A stretch of DNA of 64,000 nucleotides from Variovorax gracilis (lineage in GTDB: Bacteria > Pseudomonadota > Gammaproteobacteria > Burkholderiales > Burkholderiaceae_C). Shown here one piece after another: positions 8,648 to 17,324 of this stretch; position 1 is the first letter of the stretch; every line of letters starts with the position of its first letter. A program made the translations under genes and the position numbers. The stretch lies in the NCBI RefSeq assembly GCF_030317115.1, contig NZ_JASZYF010000012.1:113572-177571 (forward strand), read 5' to 3'. The notes below the pieces were generated by a model that was given only the letters and a program-made list of their open reading frames with translations, did no database searches and was not told the origin of the DNA.

Positions 8648-9646
8648 TCAGGCACTGTCGCGGATCGCCAGCGAGAAGCCCACGTCGTGGATTCGCGCGC
8701 CTGCGGGCGGATCACGGCGCAGGCGCTGCGCAAGCAGTTCGCCAGTACGTTCGCCCAAGGCGCGAGAGTCGATCCGCACCGTGGTGAGCGGCGGGACACA
8801 GGCGGCGGCCACCGGAAGGTCTGAAAAGCCCACGACCGACAAGTCGCGGGGTACTGCCAGGCCACGACGCCTGCATTCGAGCAATGCCCCGAGCGCGAGG
8901 GTGTCATTGCTGCAGAACACGCCTTGCAGGTCCGGCGCGCTGGCCAGCAGTCGCGAGAGGCCGGCGGCACCGTCGTCGATGGAAGAGGGCGGTGCCGTGG
9001 CCTGCACCATCACGTCGCCGGCCCCTGCCCGTGCAATGGCGCTCCGGTAGCCTTGCAGGCGTTTGCGTGCGCGGTCCTCGTCCGCCCCGAGAAAGCCGAA
9101 GCGGCGGCAGCCGCGTGCCAGCAGGTGCGCGGCCACGGCCTCCCCCGTCGCCTCGTTGGAGAAGCCGACCACCATGTCGATCGGGTCGTCGCAAAGGTCC
9201 CAGCATTCGACCGTCGGGATGCCCGCTTTTTGCAGCTTGGATCGGATGCCGGCGTTGTGCGAGGTGCCCGTGAGCACCAGTGCATCGACGCGGCGGCCGA
9301 TGAACGCGTCGACCAGTTTCTCTTCGGCATCGACGTCGTAGCCCGTCTGGCCCAGCAGCAACTGGTAGCCCGCCGTGCCAAGCACTTGAGAAAGGCCGTC
9401 CATGGTGTCGGCGAACCAGGCGTTCGACAGTGTCGGCACGATGGCGCCGACGATGCGGGACCGGCTCGATGCCAGCGTGCCGGCGTTGAGATTCGGGACA
9501 TAGCCGAGCCGCGCCACCGCTTCCTGGACCGCCGCGCGCGTGGCGGGGGCAACGCTGTCGGGATCGCTCAGCACGCGCGAGACGGTGACACGTGCCACGC
9601 CCGCGGCTCTCGCCACGTCCGACATCAGCACTTTCGTGGCGTTCAC
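8648..9646 (-). CDS. LacI-family transcriptional regulator (second of a tandem pair)
   Basis: This 332-residue repressor has an N-terminal LacI helix-turn-helix (MSDVARAAGVARVTVSRVL, then a hinge-helix region with LNAGTLASSRS) followed by a periplasmic-binding-protein-like effector domain. Motifs such as VGAIVPTLSNAWFADTMDG and GFSDLPVAAACVPPLTTVRI place it near gluconate-type repressors of the GntR (LacI) group. Its ATG overlaps the TGA of the upstream LacI gene by 4 bp, so translation is coupled. It is clearly a paralogue of that gene. Its position between the IlvD/Edd genes and the altronate genes suggests it senses a sugar acid or its keto-deoxy product. Confidence 0.92.
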   Translation of the reverse strand: MNATKVLMSDVARAAGVARVTVSRVLSDPDSVAPATRAAVQEAVARLGYVPNLNAGTLASSRSRIVGAIVPTLSNAWFADTMDGLSQVLGTAGYQLLLGQTGYDVDAEEKLVDAFIGRRVDALVLTGTSHNAGIRSKLQKAGIPTVECWDLCDDPIDMVVGFSNEATGEAVAAHLLARGCRRFGFLGADEDRARKRLQGYRSAIARAGAGDVMVQATAPPSSIDDGAAGLSRLLASAPDLQGVFCSNDTLALGALLECRRRGLAVPRDLSVVGFSDLPVAAACVPPLTTVRIDSRALGERTGELLAQRLRRDPPAGARIHDVGFSLAIRDSA

Positions 9647-10626
9647 GTGCTGGCCCGCTCCACGATCTCGAAGCCGATGTCGATCAGGCTCGGACCCTTC
9701 GTCTCACCCGACAGGCGCGCGAGCAGCATCTGGCCCGCGCGCTCGCCCATCTCGGCGCGGCGAATGAGCACGGTCGACAGGCGGGGCGACGCTGCACGCG
9801 CGACGGCCAGGTCGCCGAAGCCCAGCACGGCGATGCGTCCCGGCACATGCCAGCCGCGTTGCAGACACTCGAACAGCACGCCCGCTGCAAGCAGGTCGTT
9901 GTTGCAGAACACCGCAGTCACCTCGGGTCGCCGCGCCAGGATTTGCGCAAGGCGGGGACCGGCGTCGTCGATCAGGGCCGGAGGGCGGATCAGTTCTGCC
10001 TGGACGTCATCGATGCCGTGCGCGGCTGCCACGGCGCGAAAGCCCTCGAGCCGCAGCCGCGAGCGGTCTTCCTCGGCGCCGATGAAGGCCAAGGCCCGGT
10101 GCCCGCGGTCGATCAGGTGCTGCGCGGCCGCCTTGCCGGCATCCAGGTTCGAGAACCCGACCAGCATGTCGATCGGTGCGTTCGGCGGGGTTGGCAGGTC
10201 CCAGGTCTGCACGACCGGCACGCCGGCGCGCTTGAGCTTGGCGCGCAGCGCGGGCGATTGAGCGCTGCCGGTCAACACCAGGCCGTCGACGCGCCGGCCG
10301 AGGAAGGTATCGACCAGCGTCGCCTCGTCGCCCGGCCGATAGCCGCTCTGGCCCAGCAGCAGTTGGTAGCCGCCGTCGGCCAATGTCTGCGCGAGTGCCT
10401 CGACGGTTTCGGAAAACACCAGATTCGAGATCGTGGGAACGATCGCCGCGATGATGCGGGAGCGGTTCGAGGCGAGGCTGCCTGCGGTGAGGTTGGGCAC
10501 GTAGCCGAGTTGCTCGACGGCGGCACGAACAGCGGCCAGGGTGTCGGGTGCCACCTTGTCGGGTTCGTTGATGGCCCGCGAGACGGTGACGAGCGAGACG
10601 CCCGCCACCTGCGCCACATCGCTCAT
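9643..10626 (-). CDS. LacI-family transcriptional regulator (first of a tandem pair)
   Basis: This is a LacI-type repressor with the helix-turn-helix at MSDVAQVAGVSLVTVSRAI, a hinge with LTAGSLASNRS, and a sugar-binding-type effector domain (IAAIVPTISNLVFSETVEA, LVLTGSAQSPALR, VFCNNDLLAAGVLFE). The start at 10626 is preferred. The frame can be extended to an ATG at 10740, but that adds a proline-rich stretch and would put the 16-bp operator at 10714-10729 inside the coding region. No good ribosome site supports either start. It is divergent from the altronate dehydratase genes, whose control region holds two perfect palindromes, and is the likely owner of those sites, perhaps with its partner. 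Confidence 0.88.
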   Translation of the reverse strand: MSDVAQVAGVSLVTVSRAINEPDKVAPDTLAAVRAAVEQLGYVPNLTAGSLASNRSRIIAAIVPTISNLVFSETVEALAQTLADGGYQLLLGQSGYRPGDEATLVDTFLGRRVDGLVLTGSAQSPALRAKLKRAGVPVVQTWDLPTPPNAPIDMLVGFSNLDAGKAAAQHLIDRGHRALAFIGAEEDRSRLRLEGFRAVAAAHGIDDVQAELIRPPALIDDAGPRLAQILARRPEVTAVFCNNDLLAAGVLFECLQRGWHVPGRIAVLGFGDLAVARAASPRLSTVLIRRAEMGERAGQMLLARLSGETKGPSLIDIGFEIVERAST

Positions 10627-10705
10627 GCGCGCGCGCTCGGGGGAAGGAGACGACAAGGGAGGAGGGGGCTGTTTACGGGTCAAGGCCAGGGTTATACCGC
10701 GGTGC

Positions 10706-10734
10706 TTGCGTTCATGGAAGCGCTTCCATACAAT
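10706..10734 (+). promoter_or_regulatory. Sigma-70-type promoter for the altronate dehydratase operon
   Basis: TTGCGT at 10706-10711 and TACAAT at 10729-10734 are separated by exactly 17 bp, a good sigma-70 arrangement on the plus strand. The spacer is almost filled by the first palindromic operator, so a bound LacI protein would occlude RNA polymerase directly. The predicted start of transcription is at about 10741, leaving a leader of close to 90 nt before the ATG at 10829. Confidence 0.6.
10714..10729. promoter_or_regulatory. LacI-type operator O1 (perfect 16-bp palindrome)
   Basis: The sequence ATGGAAGCGCTTCCAT is a perfect inverted repeat with the central CG typical of LacI/PurR/GntR-family operators. 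It sits in the spacer of the predicted altronate promoter. An identical copy lies 85 bp downstream. Confidence 0.8.
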
Positions 10735-10798
10735 CGCCATCGACGCGCAAGGACAGCAATTTCGAAGAGGGCACTTCGCCCTTTTTGTTTATCTGAAA

Positions 10799-10814
10799 AT
10801 GGAAGCGCTTCCAT
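10799..10814. promoter_or_regulatory. LacI-type operator O2 (identical perfect palindrome)
   Basis: This is an exact second copy of ATGGAAGCGCTTCCAT, 85 bp from the first (close to eight helical turns). It ends 14 bp before the ATG of the first altronate dehydratase-like gene and just before its ribosome site (AAGGA). The spacing would allow DNA looping by a tetrameric repressor or by two repressors. Confidence 0.8.
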
Positions 10815-10828
10815 CACAAGGAACTACG

Positions 10829-12004
10829 ATGCACGAGGTCACTTTTGAAGGATTTGTCCGCCCCGATGGCCGGGTGGGCACGCGCAACCACATTGGCGTC
10901 TTCGTGGTGGGCAACTGCGGCGCCACGGCCGCACGGCGTGTTGCCGACCATTTCAGTGCCAAGCGACTGGCTGCGTTTCCCAACGTGAACGAGGTGTTGC
11001 CCTTCGTGCACGAGATCGGCTGCGGCATGGAGGCCACCGGCGAGCCGATGAACCTGCTGCGCCGGACCATCGCGGGCACCATCCGCAATCCCAACATCGC
11101 CGGTGCCGTGGTCATTGCGCTGGGCTGCGAGCGCAACAACATCCGCGCGTTCTTCGAACAGGAGCAACTCGTGCCCGGCCCGATGCTGCACATGCTCGTA
11201 ATGCAGGAAATCGGTGGCACCGCGAACACCATCGCCGCCGGAATCGCCGCCGTCGAGGCCATGCTGCCCGAGGCGAACCGCTTCCGGCGCCAGACCGTCC
11301 CGGTCGAGCATCTCGTGGTCGGCCTGCAATCGGCCGCCACCGATGGCGACACCGCCCTGTCGGCCAATCCGGCGCTGGGCGCAGCCATCGACCTGCTGGT
11401 GGGCCATGGAGGCACCGCGATCCTCTCCGGGACCAGCGAACTCGCGCCGGTGGCGCAGCGCGCCGTGGCGCGTGCGTCCAGTCCGGCCGTCGGGGCGCAG
11501 CTGGAGCAGCGCATCCAATGGTGGAAGGGCTATACGGCGGGACGAGACACCGGGATGACCCGCGCGGCCTCGGCCGACGAGGGCGCCGGCCTGCACCGCG
11601 CCGGCAGCTCGCCACTGCAGGCCGTCTACGAGTACGCCCATCCGGTCACGCAACGCGGGCTGGTCTTCATGGACGCTCCGGCCTATGCCGCCGTGTCGGC
11701 CACGGGCCAGGTCGCCAGCGGCGCCAACATGGTCTGTCTCACGACGGGCAGCGGCTCCGGCTTCGGCGCTGCACCGGTGCCCACCGTCAAGCTGGCCAGC
11801 AACTCGGCCGTTTTCGCGCGCATGGAAGACGACCTCGACATCGATTGCGGCGGCGTGCTGGCCGGCGACATCGGCGTCGAACAGATGGGCCAGTTGGTGT
11901 TCGATCGGATGCTCGCGCATGCCTCGGGCCAGGCCACCAAGAGCGAGGAGCTCGGCGTCGGGCGCGACGAATTCGTGCCCTGGCCCATCGGCGTCCTGGC
12001 TTGA
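10829..12004 (+). CDS. UxaA/GarD-family dehydratase, catalytic domain only (no SAF domain)
   Basis: This 391-residue protein matches the large C-terminal part of altronate dehydratase (UxaA) and galactarate dehydratase (GarD), iron-dependent enzymes that make 2-keto-3-deoxy acids. It begins at once with FEGFVRPDGRVGTRNHIGVF and shows GLQSAATDGDTALSANPA, LSGTSELAPVAQRA and VFMDAPAYAAVSATGQVASG. The N-terminal SAF domain found in full-length enzymes is missing; two-subunit enzymes with a separate SAF protein are known. The start at 10829 has AAGGA upstream and lies just after operator O2; the longer frame is rejected. GLQSA replaces the GLQCGGSD seen in the paralogue that follows, so one cysteine is absent here, which may mean altered activity. 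Confidence 0.85.
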   Translation: MHEVTFEGFVRPDGRVGTRNHIGVFVVGNCGATAARRVADHFSAKRLAAFPNVNEVLPFVHEIGCGMEATGEPMNLLRRTIAGTIRNPNIAGAVVIALGCERNNIRAFFEQEQLVPGPMLHMLVMQEIGGTANTIAAGIAAVEAMLPEANRFRRQTVPVEHLVVGLQSAATDGDTALSANPALGAAIDLLVGHGGTAILSGTSELAPVAQRAVARASSPAVGAQLEQRIQWWKGYTAGRDTGMTRAASADEGAGLHRAGSSPLQAVYEYAHPVTQRGLVFMDAPAYAAVSATGQVASGANMVCLTTGSGSGFGAAPVPTVKLASNSAVFARMEDDLDIDCGGVLAGDIGVEQMGQLVFDRMLAHASGQATKSEELGVGRDEFVPWPIGVLA

Positions 12005-12024
12005 CCAAAGAGGAGACAACCCCC

Positions 12025-13623
12025 ATGAACACATCGAACACAGCGACCACTGCTGCCATCGTTCCGACGATCGCATCGACCGTGAAGCCCTCGGAAGCTG
12101 TCCAGCGCAACCCCTTCATCCGCCTCGACCCCAAAGACAACGTCGTCGTGGCCCGCATTGAAGTGCCCGCAGGCACCGCCGTGCCGAGCGAAGGCGTCGC
12201 CACGCTGCAACTCGTGCCCGCGGGCCACAAGCTGGCAGCGCGCTTCATTGCCAAGGGCGAGCCGGTGCTCAAGTACAACACCGTGATCGGCTTCGCGTCC
12301 GATGACCTGCCGCCGGGCACCTGGATGCACAGCCACAACATTGCCTTCGGCGATCTGGTCAAGGACTACCGTCACGGGCTCGACTATGTGCCGACGAAGC
12401 TCTTTCCGCCTTCGGAGCGTGCGCGTTTCCAGGGCATCGTGCGCGCCGATGGCCGAGTGGCGACACGCAACTACGTCGGAGTGTTCATCGTCAGCCACGG
12501 CGCTGCCACGGTCGCTCGAAAAATCGCGAGCCATTTCGACGAGGAGGAGCTGGCGGATCTACCGAACGTCGATGGCGTGGTGCCCTTCGTGCACGAGCAG
12601 GGTGCGGGAATGGAGCGCAGCGGCGAGCCGATGGAACTGCTGCGCCGGACCATTGGCGGCTACATCCGTCACCCCAATACCGCGGGCGCGCTGGTGATCG
12701 CGCTGGGCGAGGAACACAACGCGCTCGATGAGTTCCTGGCCCATCAGAAGCTGGTTCCGGGCGCCATGCTGCAGACGCTCGTCATCCAGCGGGCGGGCGG
12801 CACGAAGAAGGCCATCGCCGCCGGGATCGAACAGGTGCGCAGCATGCTCGCGGCCGCCAACGACGTCCGGCGCGAGCCGGTGTCGGCCGAGCACATCAGC
12901 ATCGGGCTGCAATGCGGCGGCTCCGACGGCTTCTCGGGCCTGTCGGCCAATCCGGCGCTGGGCCGCGCGATGGAGATCCTCATCGAGCATGGCGGCACGG
13001 CGATGCTCTCGGAGACCTCGGAGATCTTCGGCGTCGAACACACGCTGACGGCCCGCGCCGTCACGCCCGAAATCGGCAAGAAGCTGGTGGCGCGCATCGA
13101 CTGGTGGCTGCGCTACAACGAGGGACGGGACACCCAGATCAACGGCCGCGTGAGCCCGGGCAACAACGCCGGAGGCCTCGCCAACGTGCTCGAGAAGTCG
13201 CTGGGCGGTGCGAAGAAGGGCGGCAACGCGCCGCTCATGGAGGTCTACGAATACGCGCAGCCCGTGACGCAGCACGGCCTCGTCTTCATGGACACACCCG
13301 GCTACGACCCGGTGTCGGCGACCGGCCAGATCGCAGGCGGTGCGAACCTGATCTGCTTCACCACGGGCCGCGGCTCCTGTTTCGGATCGGTGCCGGCGCC
13401 GACGATCAAGCTCGCGAGCAACACGCCGATGTATGCACGCATGGCCAATGACATGGACATCAACTGCGGGGTCGTCATCGACGGCGAGGCCACCATCGAA
13501 CAGATGGGCCGCGCCATCTTCGAACAGATCCTGCGCCATGCGTCCGGCGAGCCGACCAAGAGCGAGGCACTGGGCGTGGGCTTGAACGAGTTCGTGCCGT
13601 GGCCCCTCGGCATCTCGGACTGA
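12025..13623 (+). CDS. Altronate/galactarate dehydratase family protein, full length (UxaA-like)
   Basis: This 532-residue enzyme has the complete UxaA/GarD layout. The N-terminal SAF domain (about 28-115) includes VARIEVPAGTAVPSEGV and GTWMHSHNIAFGD, and the large catalytic domain starts at RFQGIVRADGRVATRNYVGVF. The motif GLQCGGSDGFSGLSANPALG holds the cysteine expected near the iron site. Members dehydrate D-altronate or D-galactarate. AAAGAGGAGA precedes the ATG at 12025, 20 bp after the upstream paralogue, so both belong to one operon controlled by the twin LacI operators. The two genes may encode enzymes for different epimers, or the first may be a regulatory or partner chain. A GC-rich inverted repeat (13628-13651) follows the stop. 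Confidence 0.9.
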   Translation: MNTSNTATTAAIVPTIASTVKPSEAVQRNPFIRLDPKDNVVVARIEVPAGTAVPSEGVATLQLVPAGHKLAARFIAKGEPVLKYNTVIGFASDDLPPGTWMHSHNIAFGDLVKDYRHGLDYVPTKLFPPSERARFQGIVRADGRVATRNYVGVFIVSHGAATVARKIASHFDEEELADLPNVDGVVPFVHEQGAGMERSGEPMELLRRTIGGYIRHPNTAGALVIALGEEHNALDEFLAHQKLVPGAMLQTLVIQRAGGTKKAIAAGIEQVRSMLAAANDVRREPVSAEHISIGLQCGGSDGFSGLSANPALGRAMEILIEHGGTAMLSETSEIFGVEHTLTARAVTPEIGKKLVARIDWWLRYNEGRDTQINGRVSPGNNAGGLANVLEKSLGGAKKGGNAPLMEVYEYAQPVTQHGLVFMDTPGYDPVSATGQIAGGANLICFTTGRGSCFGSVPAPTIKLASNTPMYARMANDMDINCGVVIDGEATIEQMGRAIFEQILRHASGEPTKSEALGVGLNEFVPWPLGISD

Positions 13624-13754
13624 AGTGCCCGCCTTCGTCCCAGTGGGCGGGACGCCGCCGCCCGCTTAGGGGACACCCTGCATGGTTCGCCGGTGGCAAC
13701 CCCGATTCAATCAGACCAACCTCATCCCCATCGCATCCAAGGAGACAACGCACC

Positions 13755-14726
13755 ATGAACAAACGTCGCTTTCTGGCTACCGCCCTGGCCCTCGCCACCG
13801 CGCTGCCGATGGCCGCACAGGCCCAGGCGGACTACCCCAACAAGCCCGTGAAGATCATCGTCCCGTTCCCGGCCGGTGGGACCAGCGACATCATGGGCCG
13901 CATGATTGCGGAAGGCCTGAGCAAGCAGCTCAAGCAGCCCTTCGTGGTCGACAACAAGGGCGGTGCAGGCGGCGCCATCGGCACCGACCAGGCCGCGAAG
14001 GCGCCGGCCGACGGCTACACGCTGCTGCTGTCGGGCATCGGCAGCAACGCGATCATCCATGGCTTCACGCCCAAGCCTTCGTACGACTCGGCGCGCGACT
14101 TCGTGCACATCTCCCAACTCGCTGCGGGCCCGAACGTGCTGGTGGTCAACCCCGAGTTTCCGGCCAAGAACTTCAAGGAGTTCGTGGCCTGGGTCAAGGC
14201 CCACCCCGGCAAGTTCAGCTACGGGCAGGTCAACGCGTCGTCGGGCCATGTGACCACGGAATACCTGAAGCAGGTGGCCGGCCTCGACATGGTCGGCATC
14301 CCCTACAAGGGCGGTGCGCCGGCCCTCAACGATGTGGTGGCGAACCAGATTCCGGGCATGTTCACCAACCAGGATGCAGTACTGCCTTTCGTGAAGACCG
14401 GCAAGCTGCGCGCCCTGGTGGTGACGAGCGCCGAACGCAACCCGCTCTACCCGGACGTGCCGACCGTGGCGGAGTCGGGCTACCCGGGCTTCACCGCCGT
14501 GTCGTGGACCGGCCTGTCCGCGCCGAAGGGCACGCCGAAGCCGATCGTCGACAAGCTGGAGGCGGCGATGGTCGCTGCCTTCAGCGATCCGGCGGTGCGC
14601 GCGAAGCTCGAAGGCAACGGCTTCGTCGTGCTCTCGTCGAAGTCGCCGGAGTTCACGAAGTTCGTGAACGATGAAATCAACCGCTGGTCGAAGGTCGTGC
14701 AGACCGCCGGCATCAAACTGGACTGA
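13755..14726 (+). CDS. Bug-family periplasmic substrate-binding protein (TctC-like)
   Basis: This periplasmic solute receptor belongs to the Bug/TctC family, which binds carboxylates and similar anions. A Sec signal peptide (MNKRRFLATALALATALP, then A-Q-A) precedes the mature domain. Typical family features are YPNKPVKIIVPFPAGGTSDIMGR near the start of the mature chain, the GAGGAIGTDQAAKAPADGYTLL stretch, and GIPYKGGAPALNDVVANQI. AAGGAGACAACGCACC precedes the ATG at 13755. No TctA/TctB permease genes are nearby, as is usual for Burkholderiales Bug proteins, so it may borrow a distant permease or act as a sensor. Its place between the dehydratases suggests a sugar diacid such as galactarate. 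Confidence 0.92.
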   Translation: MNKRRFLATALALATALPMAAQAQADYPNKPVKIIVPFPAGGTSDIMGRMIAEGLSKQLKQPFVVDNKGGAGGAIGTDQAAKAPADGYTLLLSGIGSNAIIHGFTPKPSYDSARDFVHISQLAAGPNVLVVNPEFPAKNFKEFVAWVKAHPGKFSYGQVNASSGHVTTEYLKQVAGLDMVGIPYKGGAPALNDVVANQIPGMFTNQDAVLPFVKTGKLRALVVTSAERNPLYPDVPTVAESGYPGFTAVSWTGLSAPKGTPKPIVDKLEAAMVAAFSDPAVRAKLEGNGFVVLSSKSPEFTKFVNDEINRWSKVVQTAGIKLD

Positions 14727-14729
14727 GTC

Positions 14730-15926
14730 ATGAGTGCTGTCGAATCCAACATCGTTTCCTACGCCCAGGTCGGCGCCGACGCGCGCACTGCCGCCGAAAC
14801 CGGCGACCGCATCGCGCACATCAAGCTGTCGCTGGTCTACCTGCCGCTGGCCACGCCGGTCAGCGATGCCAAGGTGCTCACGGGCCGGCAGAAGCCGCTG
14901 ACCGAGATCGCCTTCATCTTCGCGGAGATCGCCACGCGCGACGGCCACTCGGGCATAGGTTTCGGGTATTCCAAGCGCGCGGGCGGACCGGGCATGTACG
15001 CGCACGCGAAGGAGCTCGCGCCCAACCTGATCGGCGAGGACCCGAACGACATCTCGCGCCTCTTCACCAAGCTCTTGTGGGCTGGCGCCAGCATGGGCCG
15101 CAGCGGCCTCACGACGCAGGCCATCGCGCCCTTCGACATCGCGTTGTGGGACCTGAAGGCCAAGCGTGCGAAGCTGCCGCTCGCCAAGCTGCTCGGCGCC
15201 GAGCGTGACTCAGTGCAGTGCTACAACACCTCGGGCGGCTACCTGCACACGCCGCTCGACCAGGTGCTCAAGAACGTCGAGATCTCCCGCGAGAGCGGCA
15301 TCGGCGGGATCAAGCTCAAGGTCGGACAGCCCGACCTCGCGATCGACATCGAGCGTGTGGGTGCCGTGCGCAAGCTGCTCGGCGATTCGTTTCCGCTGAT
15401 GGTCGACGCCAACCAGCAATGGGATCGGCAGAAGGCCACGCGCGCGTGCCGTGCGTTCGAAGGCTTTGATCTCACGTGGATCGAGGAGCCGCTCGACGCC
15501 TACGACTTCGAGGGCCACGCCCAGTTGACGGAGCGCTTCGATACGGCCATCGCCACCGGCGAGATGCTCACCAGCTTCGGCGAGCACGCGCAGCTGATCA
15601 TGAGCGAGGGCAGCGACTTCATCCAGCCGGACGCCCCGCGCGTCGGCGGCATCACGCCCTTCCTGCAGATCATGAGCCTCGGTGCGTTCAAGGGGCGCAA
15701 GCTGGCTCCGCATTTCGCGATGGAGATCCATCTGCACCTGGCCGCCGCGTACCCGATCGAGCCCTGGCTCGAACACTTCGAATGGCTGGGTCCGATGTTC
15801 AACGAGCAGATGCAGTTGAAGGACGGTCGCATGCATGTGTCCGACCGCCCGGGCCTGGGTTTCAGCCTGAGCGAACAGGCGCTCCAGTGGACGGCCGAAA
15901 CCGAGGCGTTTGGCAAGCGACCCTGA
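14730..15926 (+). CDS. L-talarate/galactarate dehydratase-like enzyme (enolase superfamily)
   Basis: This enzyme of 398 residues belongs to the mandelate racemase/muconate lactonizing enzyme group. The expected residues are present: KxK in GIKLKVGQ, metal ligands in MVDANQQW, WIEEPLDAYD and GEMLTSF, and the catalytic histidine in APHFAMEIHLHLAAAYP. The C-terminal EPWLEHFEWLGPMFNEQMQ closely resembles the enterobacterial L-talarate/galactarate dehydratase. The reaction would give 5-keto-4-deoxy-D-glucarate. The ATG at 14730 is 3 bp after the stop of the Bug protein, so it is in the same operon, controlled by the LacI operators upstream. It may also epimerise its substrate, as some relatives do. 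Confidence 0.85.
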   Translation: MSAVESNIVSYAQVGADARTAAETGDRIAHIKLSLVYLPLATPVSDAKVLTGRQKPLTEIAFIFAEIATRDGHSGIGFGYSKRAGGPGMYAHAKELAPNLIGEDPNDISRLFTKLLWAGASMGRSGLTTQAIAPFDIALWDLKAKRAKLPLAKLLGAERDSVQCYNTSGGYLHTPLDQVLKNVEISRESGIGGIKLKVGQPDLAIDIERVGAVRKLLGDSFPLMVDANQQWDRQKATRACRAFEGFDLTWIEEPLDAYDFEGHAQLTERFDTAIATGEMLTSFGEHAQLIMSEGSDFIQPDAPRVGGITPFLQIMSLGAFKGRKLAPHFAMEIHLHLAAAYPIEPWLEHFEWLGPMFNEQMQLKDGRMHVSDRPGLGFSLSEQALQWTAETEAFGKRP

Positions 15927-15958
15927 TCGCGCCGGGATGCGGTGCCAGGCACCGCATC

Positions 15959-17238
15959 TCAGTGCGAAAACATGCTTCGATGCAGCCGCCGCAGCGACAG
16001 CCAGACACTGGCTCCCACGAGAGGAATGGCGAGTGCGGTCGTGGTTTCGACGGAGAACGGCCATCCGATGCTCTGGCCGCCTTTGGCCAGATAGCTCACC
16101 AGCCCCACGATGTAGTAGGTGATGGCCGCCACGGACTCCCCTCGACGGTCGCCTGCAGCTTCAATTGCAGGTCCTGGCGCTGGTTCAGTGCTTCCAGCAA
16201 GGCCTGGCTGCTCTGCTGTTGCTCGATCTCGACCCTGGTGCGTAGCAGGTTGCTGATCCGCGAAACCCGCCCTGAGAGGGCATCCTGGCGCCGTGCCGCC
16301 CACTCGCAGGTCTTGCGTGCCGGTGTCAGGCGCCGCTCGATGAACTCGCCGATCGTCTGCAGCCCTTCCAGGGCCGCCTCATCAATCTGCGCGATGCGTT
16401 GATCCATCAGCTCGAAATAGGCCGTGCTTGCCGAAAACCGCGAGTGTGTCGCCGCGTACTGGCTTTCCACGTGCGCGGCCAGTCGAGTCAGCCGATCCAG
16501 CAGCTTGGGTTCTTCGTGCCGTTGTGCGCTGCGGATGGCGAGGGCGATCTCCGCGAGATCGCTCTCGGCGCTCGACAGCGCGGCGCCGGCATTGCGCGCC
16601 GCTGGCAACCCCAGCATCGCAGCCATCCGGTAGGTCTCGATCTCCAGCAAGCGCTGCACCAGCCTGCCCAGTCTGCGCGATGGCAATGCGTCCGCATACA
16701 CCAGGAACCGGGAAGAGCCGTCCGGGTGAATGACGAAGTCGGTGAAGACTTCGGCCTGGTGATTGGCCACGGCAGAACCCAGCACGGATTCTTCTCTCAG
16801 GACCTGCTGACGCCAGGTATCACCCGTGGTTCGCGATCCGGGAAGCACCCACACATCGAGACTGCTCAAGCATTGGCCAGGCAGACCGTTCATCCATGCG
16901 TGTGGCACGGCCTCGGCGGCGCTTGCAAGGCGGTTGCCTGCGAGTTCGTTGTCCCTGATACGAACCGTGAATGTCCAGGTGACGAACTCCGTGTGCAGTT
17001 CCCATCGCAGTCGGAAGGAACCCAGGTCGACGCGCAAATGGGTCGTGTGCTCGTCGGGCAGGGGCAACTGGTGATCGCGCAGCAGCGCGGCCAGATGAAG
17101 CCGACTTTCCACCCGCTGCGCCGCATCGGCGAGCATGACCCGATGCGCGATCGCCAAAGGCGCAGCCATGGCCTCGGGTGGACGGGCGTGAACCTCGTTG
17201 TGAAGTGAGGCGCGCTCAGGATGTGGCGCCGGTAGCAT
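15959..17238 (-). pseudogene. DUF3422 membrane protein gene with a frameshift near its 3' end
   Basis: The frame from 17238 encodes 370-odd residues of a DUF3422 protein: HNEVHARPPEA at the N-terminus, a long helical middle, and RISNLLRTRVEIEQQQSSQ near the end. It then leaves frame after LQATVEG at about 16135-16140 and stops at 16096. The expected remainder, SVAAITYYIVGLVSYLAKGG and the second membrane helix TTALAIPLVGASVWLSLRR, is present in another frame down to 15959. Loss of one base at the junction explains this. The intact protein would be an inner-membrane protein of about 425 residues with two C-terminal helices; its function is unknown. A sequencing error is possible because both halves look well preserved. 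Confidence 0.8.
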
Positions 17239-17324
17239 GACGGGGCATTCGGAGTTGTCGGGAGTCTAAGCGCGCTCTGCGACGGCGGTCGGCAACAGGC
17301 GGACACGCCGCCCGAAAGATATCG

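Noticed and set aside
13628..13651. GC-rich inverted repeat CCCGCC...GGCGGG between the altronate dehydratase and Bug genes
   Set aside because: No T-run follows and the operon appears to continue; the stem is short for a terminator in GC-rich DNA, so it is not listed as a feature.
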